From NCBI GenBank assembly GCA_933207985.1, contig OW240916.1:262101108-262165107 (forward strand): DNA of 64,000 nucleotides, written 5' to 3'. The translations under genes and the position numbers were made by a program. This DNA comes from Pelobates cultripes. Taxonomy: Eukaryota; Chordata; Amphibia; Anura; Pelobatidae. Below the pieces are notes generated by a model. It was not told the DNA's origin, made no database searches, and saw only the letters and a program-made list of their open reading frames with translations. Shown one piece after another: positions 31,792-43,921 of this stretch; the stretch's first letter is position 1, and every line of letters begins with the position of its first letter.

Positions 31792-33512
31792 ATGGGAGAT
31801 TTTAATCTTCCTGATGTGAATTGGAAAACAAAAATAGCTGCTTGTGCCAGGAGCACACATATTCTAAACTCCCTACTGGGATTGTCTCTAAAACAAGTCG
31901 TTAAGGAGCCAACTCGTAAAGAGGCCATACTAGATTTAGTGTTAACAAATGGAGATTTGATATCAGATATTACTGTAGGTGAAAATTTAGGATCCAGTGA
32001 TCATCAGTCAGTGTGGTTTAATATAAGAACAGTGACTGAGTCACACCACACAAAAACAAATGTTTTAGACTTTAGAAAAACAGACTTTTCTAAAATTAGA
32101 ATATGTGTAAAGGAGTCATTATCAGACTGGAGCAATTTAAATGGAGTCCAAGAGAAATGTGATTATTTTAAAGTTGCACTACTGAAGGCAACAGAAAATT
32201 GCATTAGGCTTGTCAGTAAAGGCAAAAATAGTAAAAAACAAAAAGTTAGCATTTAGTAATTATAAAAAAATCCAGAGTGAGGAAGACAGAATAATCTATA
32301 AGATTAGGCAGAAAGAGGCTAAGCAAGTTATAAGAGCTTCCAAATCACACACAGAAGAGAAAATAGCACAGTCAGTAAAAAAGGGGGACAAAACTTTTTT
32401 TAGATACATAAATGAGAAAAGAAAAGTAAAACAAGGATTAGTTAGATTATAAACAAAAGAAGGAAGATATGTAGAAGAGGATAAAGGTCTAGCTGACTGC
32501 CTCAATGAATATTTTTGTTCGGTATTTACAGATGAAAATGAAGGAAGGGGACCTCAGTTAAGAAAAAGGATAAATGAGTCATTTATTACACATGATTTTA
32601 CAGAGGAAGAGGTTCAATTTCAACTGTCAAAAGTAAAGACAAATAAGTCAATGGGACCTGATGGAATACACCCAAAGCTGTTAAAAGAGCTTAGTGGTGT
32701 ACTAGCAAAACCATTAACAGATTTATTTAACCAATCATTGTTAACAGGAGTAGTCCCAGAAGATTGGAAGTTAGCTAATGTTGTGCCCATTTACAAGAAA
32801 GGTAATAGGGAGGAGTCGGGCAACTATAGGCCAGTAAGCCTTACTTCAGTAGTGGGGAAAGTGATGGAAACCATGTTAAAGGATAGGATTGTTGAACATC
32901 TAAAAACACATGGATTTCAAGATCAGAGACAACATGGGTTTACTTCAGGGAGATCATGCCAAACTAATCTTATTGATTTTTTTAATTGGGTAACTAAAGT
33001 AACAGATCAGGGTGGTGCAGTAGACATGGATCTGTACTTGGACCCATTCTCTTTAATATTTTTATTAGTGATATTGCAGAAGGTCTTGATGGTAAGGTAT
33101 GTTTTTTTGATGATGATACATGATTGGTCTTCCAGGAGGGATAAGCCAAATGGCAAATGATTTAGGTAAACTAGAAAAATGGTCAGAGTTGTGGCAACTG
33201 ACATTTAATGTGGATAAGTGCAAGATAATGCATCTTGGACGTAAAAACCCAAGGGCAGAGTACAGAATATTTGATAGAGTCCTAACCTCAACATCAGAGG
33301 AAAGGGATTTAAGGGTAAATATTTCAGTTGACTTAAAGGTATGCAGACAATGTAATAGAGCAGAGGGAAATGCTAGCAGAATTCTTGGTTGTATAGAGAG
33401 AGGTATTAGCAGTAGAAAGAGGAAATTGCTCATGCCATTGTACAGAACACTGATGAAACCTCACTTGGAGTATTGTACACAGTACTGGAGACCATATCTC
33501 CAGAAGGATATT
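31792..33512 (+). pseudogene. CR1-like ORF2, first segment (endonuclease end to RT, catalytic block deleted)
   Basis: Open pieces at 31792-32256, 32210-32452 and 32651-33160, plus 33120-33551. Endonuclease blocks: GDFNLPDVNW, LDLVLTNGDLISDI, GSSDHQSVW. RT blocks: GPDGIHPKLLKEL, WKLANVVPIYKKG, NYRPVSLTSVVGK, QHGFTSGRSCQTNL. Then about 200 bp is missing at VDM|DLYLDPF (near 33028), removing the first catalytic aspartate and the VPQGS block. The remaining thumb reads LEKWSELWQLTFNVDKCK and LMPLYRTLMKPHLEYC. There is an in-frame stop near 32450 and a frameshift around 32230. It is inactive. Confidence 0.85.
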
Positions 33513-33516
33513 GAAG

Positions 33517-34765
33517 TTAGCAAATGTTGTGCCCATTCACAAGAAAGGTAGTAGGGAGGAGTCGGGCAACTATAGGCCAGTAAGCCTTACTTCAGTAGTG
33601 GGGAAAGTGATGGAAACCATGTTAAATGATAAGATTGTTGAACATCTAAAAACATATGGATTTTGAGATCAGAGACAACATGGGTTTACTTCAGGGAGAT
33701 CATGCCAAACTAATCTTATTGATTTTTTTGATTGGGTAACTAAAAGATCAGGGTGGTGCAGTAGACATTGCTTACCTAGATGTCAGTAAGGCTTTTGACA
33801 CTGTTGCACATAGAAGGCTTATCAATAAACTGCAATCTTTAAGTTTGGATTCCATTATTGTTGAATGGGTAAGGCACTGGCTGAGTGACAGGAAACAGAG
33901 GGTTGTAGTCAATGGAGTATGTTCGAAGCTTAGGCTTGTCACCAGTGGGGTACCTCAGGGATCTGTAGTTGAACTCATTCTCTTTAATATTTTATCAGTG
34001 ATATTGCAGAAGGTCTTGATGGTAAGGTATGTCGTTTTGCTTATGATACTAAGATATGTAACTGGGTTGATGTTCTAGGAGGGATAAACCAAATGGCAAA
34101 TGATTTAGGTAAACTAGAAAAATGGTCAGAGTTGTGGCAACTGACATTTAATGTGAATAAGTGCAAGATAATGCATCTTGGACGTAAAAACCCAAGGGCA
34201 GAGTACAGAATATTACTCAACATGTGAGGAAAGGGATTTAGGGGTGATTATTTCTGATGACTTAAAGGTAGGCAGACAATGTAATAGAGCAGCAGGAAAT
34301 GCTAGCAGAATGCTTGGTTGTATAGGGAGAGGTATTAGCAGTAGAAAGAGGGAAGTGCTCATGCCATTGTACAGAACACTGGTGAGACCTTACTTGGAGT
34401 ATTGTATGCAGTACTGGAGACCGTATCTTCAGAAGGATATTGATACCTTAGAGAGAGTTCAGAGAAGGGCTACTAAACTGGTTCGTGGATTGCAAGATAA
34501 AACTTACCAGGAAAGGTTAAAGGATCTTAACATGTATAGCTTGGAGGAAAGACGAGACAGGGGGGATATGATAGAAACATTTAAATACATAAAGGGAATC
34601 AAAACAGTAAAGGAGACCATATTTAAAAGAAGAAAAACTACCACAACAAGAGCACATAGTCTTAAATTAGAGGGACAAAGGTTTAAAAATAATATCAGGA
34701 AGTATTACTTTACTGAGAGGGTAGTGGATGCATGGAATAGCGGTGTGATACAGTTCTACGTGTAA
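33517..34765 (+). pseudogene. CR1-like ORF2, duplicated second segment (RT and C-terminus)
   Basis: Restarts at LANVVPIHKKG. This unit keeps DVSKAFDTVAHRRLINKL (with the first catalytic Asp) and SGVPQGSVVELILFNI, but the F-A-D-D box reads FAYD (34036-34050), a loss of a catalytic Asp. It continues with LEKWSELWQLTFNVNKCK, LMPLYRTLVRPYLEYC, LERVQRRATKLVRGL and MYSLEERRDRGDMIETFK, the characteristic CR1 C-terminal blocks. A stop near 33665 and frameshifts also disrupt it. It ends close to the expected C-terminus of the family. Confidence 0.87.
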
Positions 34766-35272
34766 TCCTGACATATAGTGACTCAATGCATTATAAGACT
34801 GGTATAGAAATTCATCCATAGACAGCAGATCACATCAATTTCACACCTTCGAGTACCTGCTTGCATGCCTCAGCCTCTCTGTACACTCCTCTAGCTCCCT
34901 TCCACCATCAGTAATAGGCCACTCAACAGTTGGCACCTATTACATCAGCTCTTCCCATACATAAATGTTTCTGGGTGCTCTCTTCTAAGGAGAATTGATT
35001 TATTGGAGACACACATATGTCATCATGTGATAGTAAGGAAATACCCAAGCTTTTATATGCCAAGTTGGATCAAGTTGGATTGCATACGTTGCCCTGTGGA
35101 AACACCCTTTGCTTTGCTTATAGGGATAGTTGGCTAAGGGTGTTTCAAGGCCCAATTGTCCCATACTTTGTGTCTCCAACCACTCCTTGGTACTTTACAA
35201 TATTAATAAGGGGACTTTAACAACACATGAGGCAAACTATTACAATAGGCTGATGAGGACCCTGCTCAAACA

Positions 35273-35310
<38 letters not shown>

Positions 35311-35907
35311 TCAGCCCACAAACATAAAAGGTTATTTAGATTTTTCTGCAGTTATCTCTCACCGTTGCCCCACCCTGCCCCTGTGATACTGTCAGTAACA
35401 ACAGTCTTGCTTGCTATTTGGTTGATTTGCTGCATACCTGGCAATTATTGCAAATGCATATCAAATGTGTGGTGCTCTCATAGGTAAGATTAGACTAATG
35501 CATCCCTATGGCAGCATTGTTCATATTTAGTTAATTAGGAAGACATTTTGGTTGTCAGCTTGATGACTAGGGTGCATACTTATATCATTTCATAAACCAG
35601 CTTCCCGATGCATCCAGTAGGACCAACAAAAAGTTACTATACAGTAAGACATGTCACTATCCCATTAAAGGGCCCAGCTGAGCCCTAATGTCTGTATGGG
35701 GTCCTATAAAGACAGGTGGTTCATTTGAGGATATATAATTATTCCCTCCTTTGAAAACCAGATATTTTCATTATATTTTGATGCTATTTTAGGTACTATG
35801 TGAATGGAATATGGCTAATATGTTTGTAGTGATAGCCAATCAGTGAGAAGCTTAGTTGAATTCAAATCCAATATAACCCACCATTAGTGGAAAGGTTTTG
35901 AGAAGAT
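34766..35907. other. No gene recognised
   Basis: Ordinary sequence containing one tetranucleotide microsatellite (35272-35310). Confidence 0.45.
35272..35310. repeat. (CTAT)n microsatellite
   Basis: About nine uninterrupted ATCT/CTAT units. Confidence 0.95.
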
Positions 35908-35912
35908 GTTGA

Positions 35913-37375
35913 TGTAACGGATCACCTGGCACCCCGACTGGGTACCTCCACCAAAGGACCGCTTCGTAGCTGGAACAATGGGTAAAACCTCTGCATTCTG
36001 GCCCTCAGTCACCGTGGCTTGATTGGGGCCCTGGAACCGCTCCTTCCTGGAGCCGAATGGGGAGTTAGCTCTGACACCTCCAGGCACTGGACGACACTCA
36101 GTTCTGGGAACTCTGGAACCGAATGGGGAGTTAGCTCTAGTCCTTACAAGGACTTTCCCTGTTGAATCTCCTGCAAGTTGGAACAGCAGAAACAGGGTCA
36201 AATCTTCTTTCCCTCCAATAACAGATTGACACACAGTTTTGGAGTGTAAGCAGGAATAGGATTTTAATGGGGCACACTGGCCTTTTATACACGTTTCCCA
36301 ACAAGGTTGACGCCCACGTGGATCTTGTGGGGCACAGCACACAAAACATGCAAGCTAATAAAAACAGTGTACAAATGAACAACACTCCCACATACAGTAC
36401 ACAATCCCTACCCTCTGCATGTGATACATTTAAAGTAGATAATACAATAACCCAATTATCCACAGGCAGAAAAACACACAATTTCCACAAAGTACAGTAA
36501 ACACCCCAAAACCATAACATATCCCCATAAATATTACCTCCCCCGATAGCCCTGGTCTGCATGAACAACATATCCAAAAATCACACAGATCAGAGCAGGG
36601 GTTCAGGAAATTCCTGAAATTCTCTTTTGACCGACCGCATGCATGATTTCATGCCCAAAACAGTTCCAGAGAATCAGGGCTTGCGGCTGGTCTAGTTCGG
36701 TAGTTTGCAAATGAACAAACAAACTAACGAACAGAGTCAATAGTCTGGAGCTTGTTTCCTTCATCTAGACCAGGGGTTCTCAACCCAGTCCTCAGGACCC
36801 CCTACCAGTCCAGGGTTTAGGGATTACCTGGGTGTGTCTCAGGTGTTTAGAAAAAGGGAAAAAAACACCTTAGACTGGTAGGGGGTCCTGAGGACAAACG
36901 TTGAGAACCCCTGATCTAGATGAATGATCTCACTGAACAGTGCCATTCTAAGCTGAATAGAAACGAACGCAGGCAATGATGGAAGTCCAGTAGAGTTCGG
37001 GAGTTTCTGTATCCGATTTCAGTTCCATGAGATTCATGCCCAAACACTGCTGCCTGCGTTAATGCAAACAAGATGGCCGCCACCTTGTGGTTGTTCATAG
37101 GAATCGCTGCCGCCCAGACGAACAATTAGAACACTGCGGTGAGAAACATTCCAAGTTTTTAATAGGTGTTAACAAGCTCCAGGGTGGTCTCTGTTCGAGC
37201 GGTTGTTCGGTAAACGAACCAAACGAACCATATAGTCCCAATTGCACGAACAGAGCCTGTTTAAAGTATATTAACCAGTTCTGATGCAGGGGCCATAGTC
37301 ACAGGGTAAAAGGCTGGCAAGTAGCCCCCTCCAAGAACTCATGGCAAACTCACTTGAAAATGGGAGTTTGGCACA
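35913..37375 (-). mobile_element. Solo LTR, about 1.46 kb including a nested MITE
   Basis: Plus-strand sequence starts TGTAACGGATC and ends GGCACA, so in LTR sense (minus) it runs TGTGCC...CCGTTACA with the canonical TG/CA ends. Exact 5-bp duplications GTTGA flank it at 35908-35912 and 37376-37380. No internal retroviral or Gypsy coding region adjoins it, so it is a solo LTR. GAATGGGGAGTTAGCTCT occurs twice (about 36056 and 36122), a short internal duplication. A hAT-like MITE (36771-36913) landed inside later. The 5-bp duplication fits Gypsy or some ERV classes; the superfamily is not assigned. Confidence 0.8.
36771..36913. mobile_element. hAT-like MITE nested in the LTR
   Basis: 143 bp with inverted ends CAGGGGTTCTCAAC and flanking 8-bp near-duplications ATCTAGAC (36763-36770) and ATCTAGAT (36914-36921). 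The subterminal GTCCTCAGGACCCCCTACCA pairs with its complement near the right end. The CAGGGGTTCTCAA terminus is typical of hAT-Charlie-like elements. Confidence 0.88.
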
Positions 37376-37380
37376 GTTGA

Positions 37381-40252
37381 TATTCTCTTCAATAGCATTA
37401 AACTGTCACATTAACCATTGAGTTTCTATCCTCTCTCACAAAAGATTCAAACAAGTACAGTAAAATCTGGCTTTGTTTGAATGAATTCTAAACCTTATGC
37501 GTGTTACAGATTTAGGGGATGAAAGCCTGGCACAGGTTTATGTTGCTTTAGGCAGAAACAGATTGGACAGGAAATCAAATTTAATATAACTGAAATTCAT
37601 TTAATTTTTCCTGAATTTTTTAAATTTATTTACTTTAAACACGTGTACTTTATTGGTCATAAGAATATAATGTTGCATTGTACCAATATATATAATGGAT
37701 GGTATCTTTGTGGGCTTTGTGGATCTCAGTTTCTCATTATACTGTTCTATATGCACAGTATATTTGTAGGATTATAATAATAAAGACATACTTGGTATAG
37801 TAATCATAGCAAAGTAATTTACCCTACCTATCAGCGAGGAGAATATGAGGAGGATAAACTATATACAGAATAGCTACATTATAATGGGCATCTCTACTTC
37901 TTGTCTCTGTTATATTCTGCATGTCCATTACTTGTCAAATATGTGTAGAATAGAAACTAAGTGATAAATAAATACCAATAGTTCCAAGTGGAGTGCTCAA
38001 TAAATAGTTTTTAACACTTACCCCTAAGAATTATAAACAGCAAACAATACCTGTAAAAAGTGAAACAGATATAGTGTATTACAGTAATATGGAATAATTA
38101 AGGAATTTCCACAAGATGGGTACACTCACATGGGCAAGAGCCAGTTAAGTAAAGGCTCAAATTGCATCCACTTGTGTGTGCTTAGGTAACACAGAAACCT
38201 CTTCTTTCTTGCAATATGGGTACCCTCATATGATATGGAATGAGGGAAGGAGACAGAAGCAGAAAGGCTTCTAGTGCAATAAATCCAAATTTTCGCTGTA
38301 TATAACAGCTTTCACAATCAGTAATTTCCAGGCTGTATCTTAAACTTTAAAATCCACTGCCTGTTTCCTGATTGGCCGCCACATTTGTGATTCCACCATG
38401 TGGTCAAATTGGTTCTCATGTACCTTTTTTATCATTATGATGTAGTTATTGCTGATTATTGCTATTTGGCTTAAATGTTTTAACTGGTGAATAAGTTATT
38501 ACCTTTCACTAACAAACACATTTTGTTTAAAAAATATCAAGGGTTATTTCTCACATATACTTAATACTATAATGTACTATACCAGGCTTTTCAGATGGCT
38601 TTTAGCAAGGTATATATCAGTGTTGTGGACTAACTGTTGTGTCAGCCCTCCCTCCTTCCTACCCCCATGATTGTTAGAATGTTCATAATGTTCATAAAAG
38701 CTTTAATTAGAACTTCCAAACTGCATGGGAGAGGTTTGCCCCCAAATATTACCAATATGGTTGGGAAAGTTAACTTTCAGGGTGCTGTCCTGCCGTCGAA
38801 AACTGTCCCCAAAAACGTGTAGCACAAGGGCATAATTAAACACGCTTAAATTATACTCCAAGCATGAAGACCCTGCAGAGAGCAGTGAAACAGTGCTTTC
38901 TTCATGGTCTGTCCTCGGTAGGCAGGTCTGCTTGATTGGCAGGTAGCTTGGAATGCATTCAAACCAGTCTTGGACAGTGCCAGTGGGTAAAAGGTCTGCC
39001 CCATTTATTTCCACCCACTATGTCTCATTTATCGATGTTGGGGGCATTTGGAGAAATGGAAACTGCCAGTTTAATTCCGTTGTTTAGGGACAGAATGAAG
39101 ACCTAGTTAAAATATATGTTTCTCTACACTCTGAAATATTATTCTAATGTGGAGAAGAATTGGGTATTAATGGGCCATATATGGGTATTTCTTGAAGTCA
39201 TAAATTACGTTAAAAACATGCATAAATATTTTTTGAAGTGAGGAAGTAAAGTATTATAACTTTTATATGGGGGCTAGAAATGTTGAAACATTCCTTCCTG
39301 TTTGATATTCTTTAAGAATGCTTCACCATTTCCAAACGATAACATAGTACTAATAATCCACTGGATTCACCCAGGTTTCTTCTCTTCTTATTTACAAGAC
39401 ATTAACACTTCCCATTTCTTATGCTGACATTTGTAGTGGATAAAAGAACGGTACATTTAATTGTAGAAGAACATATTTTTTTCTGTTATACTAAAAACCC
39501 CAGAGAGGTATGCACCAATTATTACTTTAATGTGAATGTCAACAAACAGTAGGTGTCAAACACTATTGTACAAAATACAGTTTTGTCATTATATATCAAT
39601 TGATGTGTTTATTTTGTTTCAATACTTTGACTTTTGCAGCAGTTAAAATCAAAGTATTCAGCAGTGCAACTTGTTCCAAATATAATTGATTTTGAACAAC
39701 GGGGGCAGTGGTATTAGAACCATTTTTTTGCAGATCAATGTAAAGCATTATAATTACAAAATCATAGAATTCACTTCAGCTTATAGAATCTTACCAATAG
39801 ATGAGGAAACTTTGTTTTTAGTTGCGTTTAGTTTTTAGTTTAGTATAGCCAGTTTAGTTTGGGGGGATGGAGGGGGGAGAATTACAGTAAATTACCAGAA
39901 ACAATACTGATTCTCTACAGTCCATGATGAATGCTGCTGCCAGTCTAATTTTGTATCTCCCGTCGCTCCTTTTGCATGTTACCACTTGGTCAATCGTCAC
40001 ATTAGCTTCTTGTACTTTATAGCAATTAATTGAAAATATGAACTCTTACTTACAAAACTTTCATCATGTCTACCCCCACTATATTTATTCATTAATTCAT
40101 AAGTACACCACATCTTGGTCACTCCTTTCTTCCAGTGACCTTCTCCAGATGCACTAACTAGTGCTTTCAGGACTTCTTATGAGAAGCTCCATTTCTGTGA
40201 ATCAGTGTGTTTTCTCTCATCAAACACTCTCCTAGCCCTCAATCCTTTACGA
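37381..40252. other. No gene or recognised element
   Basis: About 2.9 kb of AT-rich, non-repetitive-looking sequence. Short open frames (such as 38703-39014 minus) have no recognisable domain. It may be host intron or intergenic DNA. Confidence 0.45.
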
Positions 40253-40388
40253 TGAGTGCCCAAAAGGTAGATCCCCAGATGTTATAGAACAACAACTCTC
40301 ATGATACTTTGCATGGCTTTAGAATGACAAAGTTTAATGGAAGCTGTATTTTTAAAACATCTGGGGATCTACCTTTTGGGCACCCCTG
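40253..40388. mobile_element. hAT-like MITE, family of 2242-2392
   Basis: Inverted ends, best seen on the right as the complement of CAGGGGTGCCCAAAAGG, followed by TAGATCCCCAGATGTT on both sides. Flanked by CTTTACGA (40245-40252) and CTTTAAGA (40389-40396), a 7-of-8 match consistent with an hAT duplication. Confidence 0.82.
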
Positions 40389-42493
40389 CTTTAAGAAGTC
40401 CCTTTTAAAACATCTCTCCAGAATAGTCTATGACCTCCTGTGGTAACTGCCACTTCTTAACCCTATCTCTTAGTCTCTCAACTTAATTAGTGGATCACAC
40501 TCCCCTTCACACTCACCATCCAACTCTGCTACTTTCCCACCATATCACTTGGCTACTTTCACCCACACAGCGCTTCCTATTTTTTTATATCTTACCTCCT
40601 CTAGATTGTAAGCTTGTTAAAGCTGGGTCCTTATAAACCTTTTGTTCATGTTAAAATGTGTATTAGTGTGTCTCATATTATTGTAAAGCGGTGGGGAATA
40701 AGATGATGCTACATAAATGCCAATAATACTAATAATAGCAACAATGTTCCTAAGAGATATGGGGCAATATTGGGTAACTAGAATCACAGTAATTGTTCTC
40801 CTCAGTACATTGTTTCCACTTTGGGATTGTTTGTCACTGCTTGCTAAGGAAATAGCTCTAGTGACCAATAACCCTAAATGAAGCACATTCATGGAGAAAT
40901 ACCAGGGCCATCATGAACCAATGTATCATATTTTGCATGAAAATGTACTACAGCAAAATGTCCAATTCTACTTTATTTATTGCAAATGGATTGATCAGAT
41001 TTTTTTTTAATTATCTCTAATGGATGGGCACCTCATGGCACCATTCACATTTAATTGGCTGTTAATTAGCTCTTGTATTAGGGATTTCCTATCTGATAAT
41101 TTCATCATGGGAAACAGACTGTCCACCACTCTATATTAATTCTTACACCACTGGGTGTTAGTGATGGATCACCAAGATGTTTTGCAATAAAATAAGAGCT
41201 GGGGTTAGGTTTGAATATATAAATGAAGAGCCTTATTGTGTGAATTAACACATGCCCTCACTAATTTGCAAGACTGTAGAAAGTTGTTAGCAACTTCCAC
41301 TCACTAGAATGAATATTGTACAATTTTCATGTTTATTTCAAAGTCTTGGTGTTGTTATTGTGCCTATAGTTACATACGCTATAAAGAGACATGCATCCAT
41401 CAATTAAGCTTTTCTCACATCTGTTTTTGCTGTTGATCTAACAGAAGGCAAAAATCCCTGTTTTAAGCTTGGGTTGTGGTGTGTCTATAAATTATAAAAG
41501 GATGTATCTGTTGAGAAGCATTTTTCTAGATAATCTAGTAAACGTACAAGTAACTACTAGCTTGTCCATGGGGTGGAACAAGTTATGTGTTTTTTTTTGC
41601 TATTTATGCCAAAACCAGGCACCTGCTATCCTGTTACACGTTCTCTCAGACACATTCTTATGTCATAAACATGTGGATTATCCCTTTAATAACAAGCTCA
41701 TTTTAAATATTTATATGCATATATTGGATTGTCTCAACCGCTTATGTCATAGGGTCTACACAAGATTTCTTTAAAAAAAAATATATATATTTTTTGTATG
41801 CTTTCACTAATAAATTCATAATATGGGTGGCCAAATCTGCTCAACTTTGTCTCTGAAATGATTGTATTTTCTTCTAAATCCAAGTATTGCGTATATTTCC
41901 TTGTAAAAGTATTGTGCTTATTTTGTGACTGTTGAATTAGTGATGTATGAGAATATGTATTCTTTTGAAAACTTTCCAAACCAGTAAAATATCGGGCAAA
42001 TTTACGCTGAATGCATTTGATGCATTTACGTATAAATGTGTTTCCCTGTGAAAAGTGATGCATTGAATTAAAAGTGAGAATTCAGAGTGAATTCAAAGTG
42101 AATTTCAAATTTAAAGTCATAATAGTTAATCTGGAATAATTCTTTAAGTCAACAATGCTTTTAGTGTGGCTACTCTGGCCTTTATTTTTAAAATCACTTT
42201 GAATTTTCATTTCGGTAAAGTATAACAAGATTTCCCCTGCACCTGTATATAAACTGCAGCAAAATAGAAAAAGTCATTTGGCTATTTAGTTATTTTGTTG
42301 CATATTTTGTGTAAAAATAAGTGCAAAAGGGCACCATTTTCTAGATCAATTTATTAACATTATTCCTTATCTGACATTATCTGCACAAGAAGGAAAATCA
42401 TAATTTTTTTTATTTTTTTTATCATAAAATGTCCTAAATGTAAAACTAAAAAGTTGTAAATAAAACTAATTTTGTTTAGGCATGCAAGCCCAT
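40389..42493. other. No gene; possible conserved-looking non-coding block
   Basis: Unique-looking sequence. The part around 41020-41120 contains TTTAATTATC, TTTAATTGGC and TGTTAATTAGC, homeodomain-type TAATTA/TAATTG sites in non-repetitive DNA. This is suggestive of, but does not show, a regulatory element. Confidence 0.35.
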
Positions 42494-42956
42494 TTAAAAC
42501 ACCACTATAGTGCCAGGAAAACAAACTTGTTTTCCTGGCACTATAGGGTCATTAGGTACCCCCACCCTCAGGGCCCCGCTCCTGCTGGTCTGAAGGAGTT
42601 AAAACCCCTTCAGCCACTTACCTTAATCCAGTGCCAGGCTCCCTTGGCGCTGGGGAACTCTCCTCCTCTTGCCGATGTCAGCACTGAATGAGCATGTGCG
42701 GCAAGAGCCACGCGCGCTTTCAAACAGCCCATAGGAAAGCATTTCTCAATGCTTTCCTATGGACGTCCAGCATCTTCTCACTGTGATTTTTTTACAGTGA
42801 GAATTGCGGAAGCGCCTCTAGCGGCTGTCAGCGAGACTGTGATTTTAGTTTCTCTGAAACTGATATGTTTTCAGCTGCAGGGTTAAAACTAGGGACCTGG
42901 CACCAAGACCACTTCATTGAGCTGAAGTGGTCTGGGTGCCTATAGTGGTCCTTTAA
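42494..42956. mobile_element. TTAA-flanked MITE, about 460 bp
   Basis: Flanked by TTAA on both sides (42494-42497 and 42953-42956) with inverted ends containing ACCACTATAG / CTATAGTGGT. Internally it has the hairpin AGTGCCAGGAAAAC...GTTTTCCTGGCACT near 42510-42545. The TTAA target is used by piggyBac and Kolobok elements. A reversed truncated relative is at 62160-62460. Confidence 0.75.
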
Positions 42957-43649
42957 ACATTATTCTACATACCGTACAGGCACACGCAAAGGTAACTTTA
43001 AGACTGATTCAATCATACATATTGCTAGAGATTGCACCATTATTTATGTATAACCCCCTTTTAGATTCATGATTGCATAATGTCCATTCATTAATTGGAT
43101 TTATGTTAAAAATCTAAATTAAATAATAATCATGTGATAATATTTTATTTATTAAATATTCATGAAACTAAAAATAAATATATATGTCTATTAATATAAG
43201 ACATAACCCTATATTCAGATTCAGGCACAATAGGTGCATTTGAAATAATTTTACGTTAAAGCTTACTTGTCCCAGTTGTTGGAAAGTCCAAGTGTAGTGG
43301 AGCAATTGAGGACAGTTTTGATTTGAATGAATGTGTCATGATCAATGAAGAGTAAAACTCTACATGCTAGGCTTTTTTAAAGCAATTGCAGAAGATTTGT
43401 AAGGCATTGTGAAATGTCCTTTGTTGTCTTTCGTTGTTTTTATATTACTGTAAATCAAAACACATCCCTGAGATGTCTGAGAATGGAGTTTATTCACTAA
43501 GCAGTTAATTGTAGTGAATTGTAAACCAAATAAAAATATTTACACCATAGGCGTTGCTAGGAGAGGCTTGGGGGATTGATGCCCCGGATGTGGGTCTCTT
43601 TAGTCATGGATCTCTACAATTGGTGGAGGGGAAAGAGAGCATTAGTAAA
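42957..43649. other. No gene recognised
   Basis: AT-rich sequence without identifiable features. Confidence 0.45.
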
Positions 43650-43921
43650 CAAAAATAAGCCCAGCGTTCAGACTCTTAATACACATCAGCCCCAATACAT
43701 ACAATAAAAAACAAAGAAAAGAGTTACTTGCACACTATCCCAAATCTCTATGTATATTTAAATAACTGAAGGTTTTTAGTATCACTCCAGTTATTTAAAT
43801 ATGCATAGAGATTTTGGATAGTGCACAAGTAACTCTATTCTTTGATTTTTATTGTATGTTTTGGGGCTGATGTGTGCTATGTTGAGTAGCGGGAGTCTGA
43901 GTGCAGGACTTATTTTTATGT
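43650..43921. repeat. Long inverted repeat (about 125-bp arms)
   Basis: Arms run from about 43650 and from about 43921 toward a centre near 43780. Paired phrases include CACATCAGCCCCAATACATA, TTACTTGCACACTATCC, TATTTAAATAACTG and their complements. Divergence between arms is modest. It is related to 7800-8190, and a further piece (TTTAAATATGCATAG) occurs near 44195. It is a foldback or MITE-type unit with no ORF. Confidence 0.8.

Larger units (their letters stand above)
31786..34765 (+). mobile_element. CR1-like LINE, 5'-truncated, with internal tandem duplication
   Basis: Plus strand. Starts inside the endonuclease (GDFNLPDVNW) and runs to the C-terminal RT blocks, ending near RVVDAWNSGV. 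Sequence from about 32771 recurs from 33517: TTAGCWAATGTTGTGCCCAT followed by GGGCAACTATAGGCCAGTAA. The reading therefore goes to LQKDIE, jumps back to the start of the RT and repeats. The first unit is 746 bp; the second is about 180 bp longer because the first lacks the DVSKAFDTV to VPQGS block. Confidence 0.88.
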
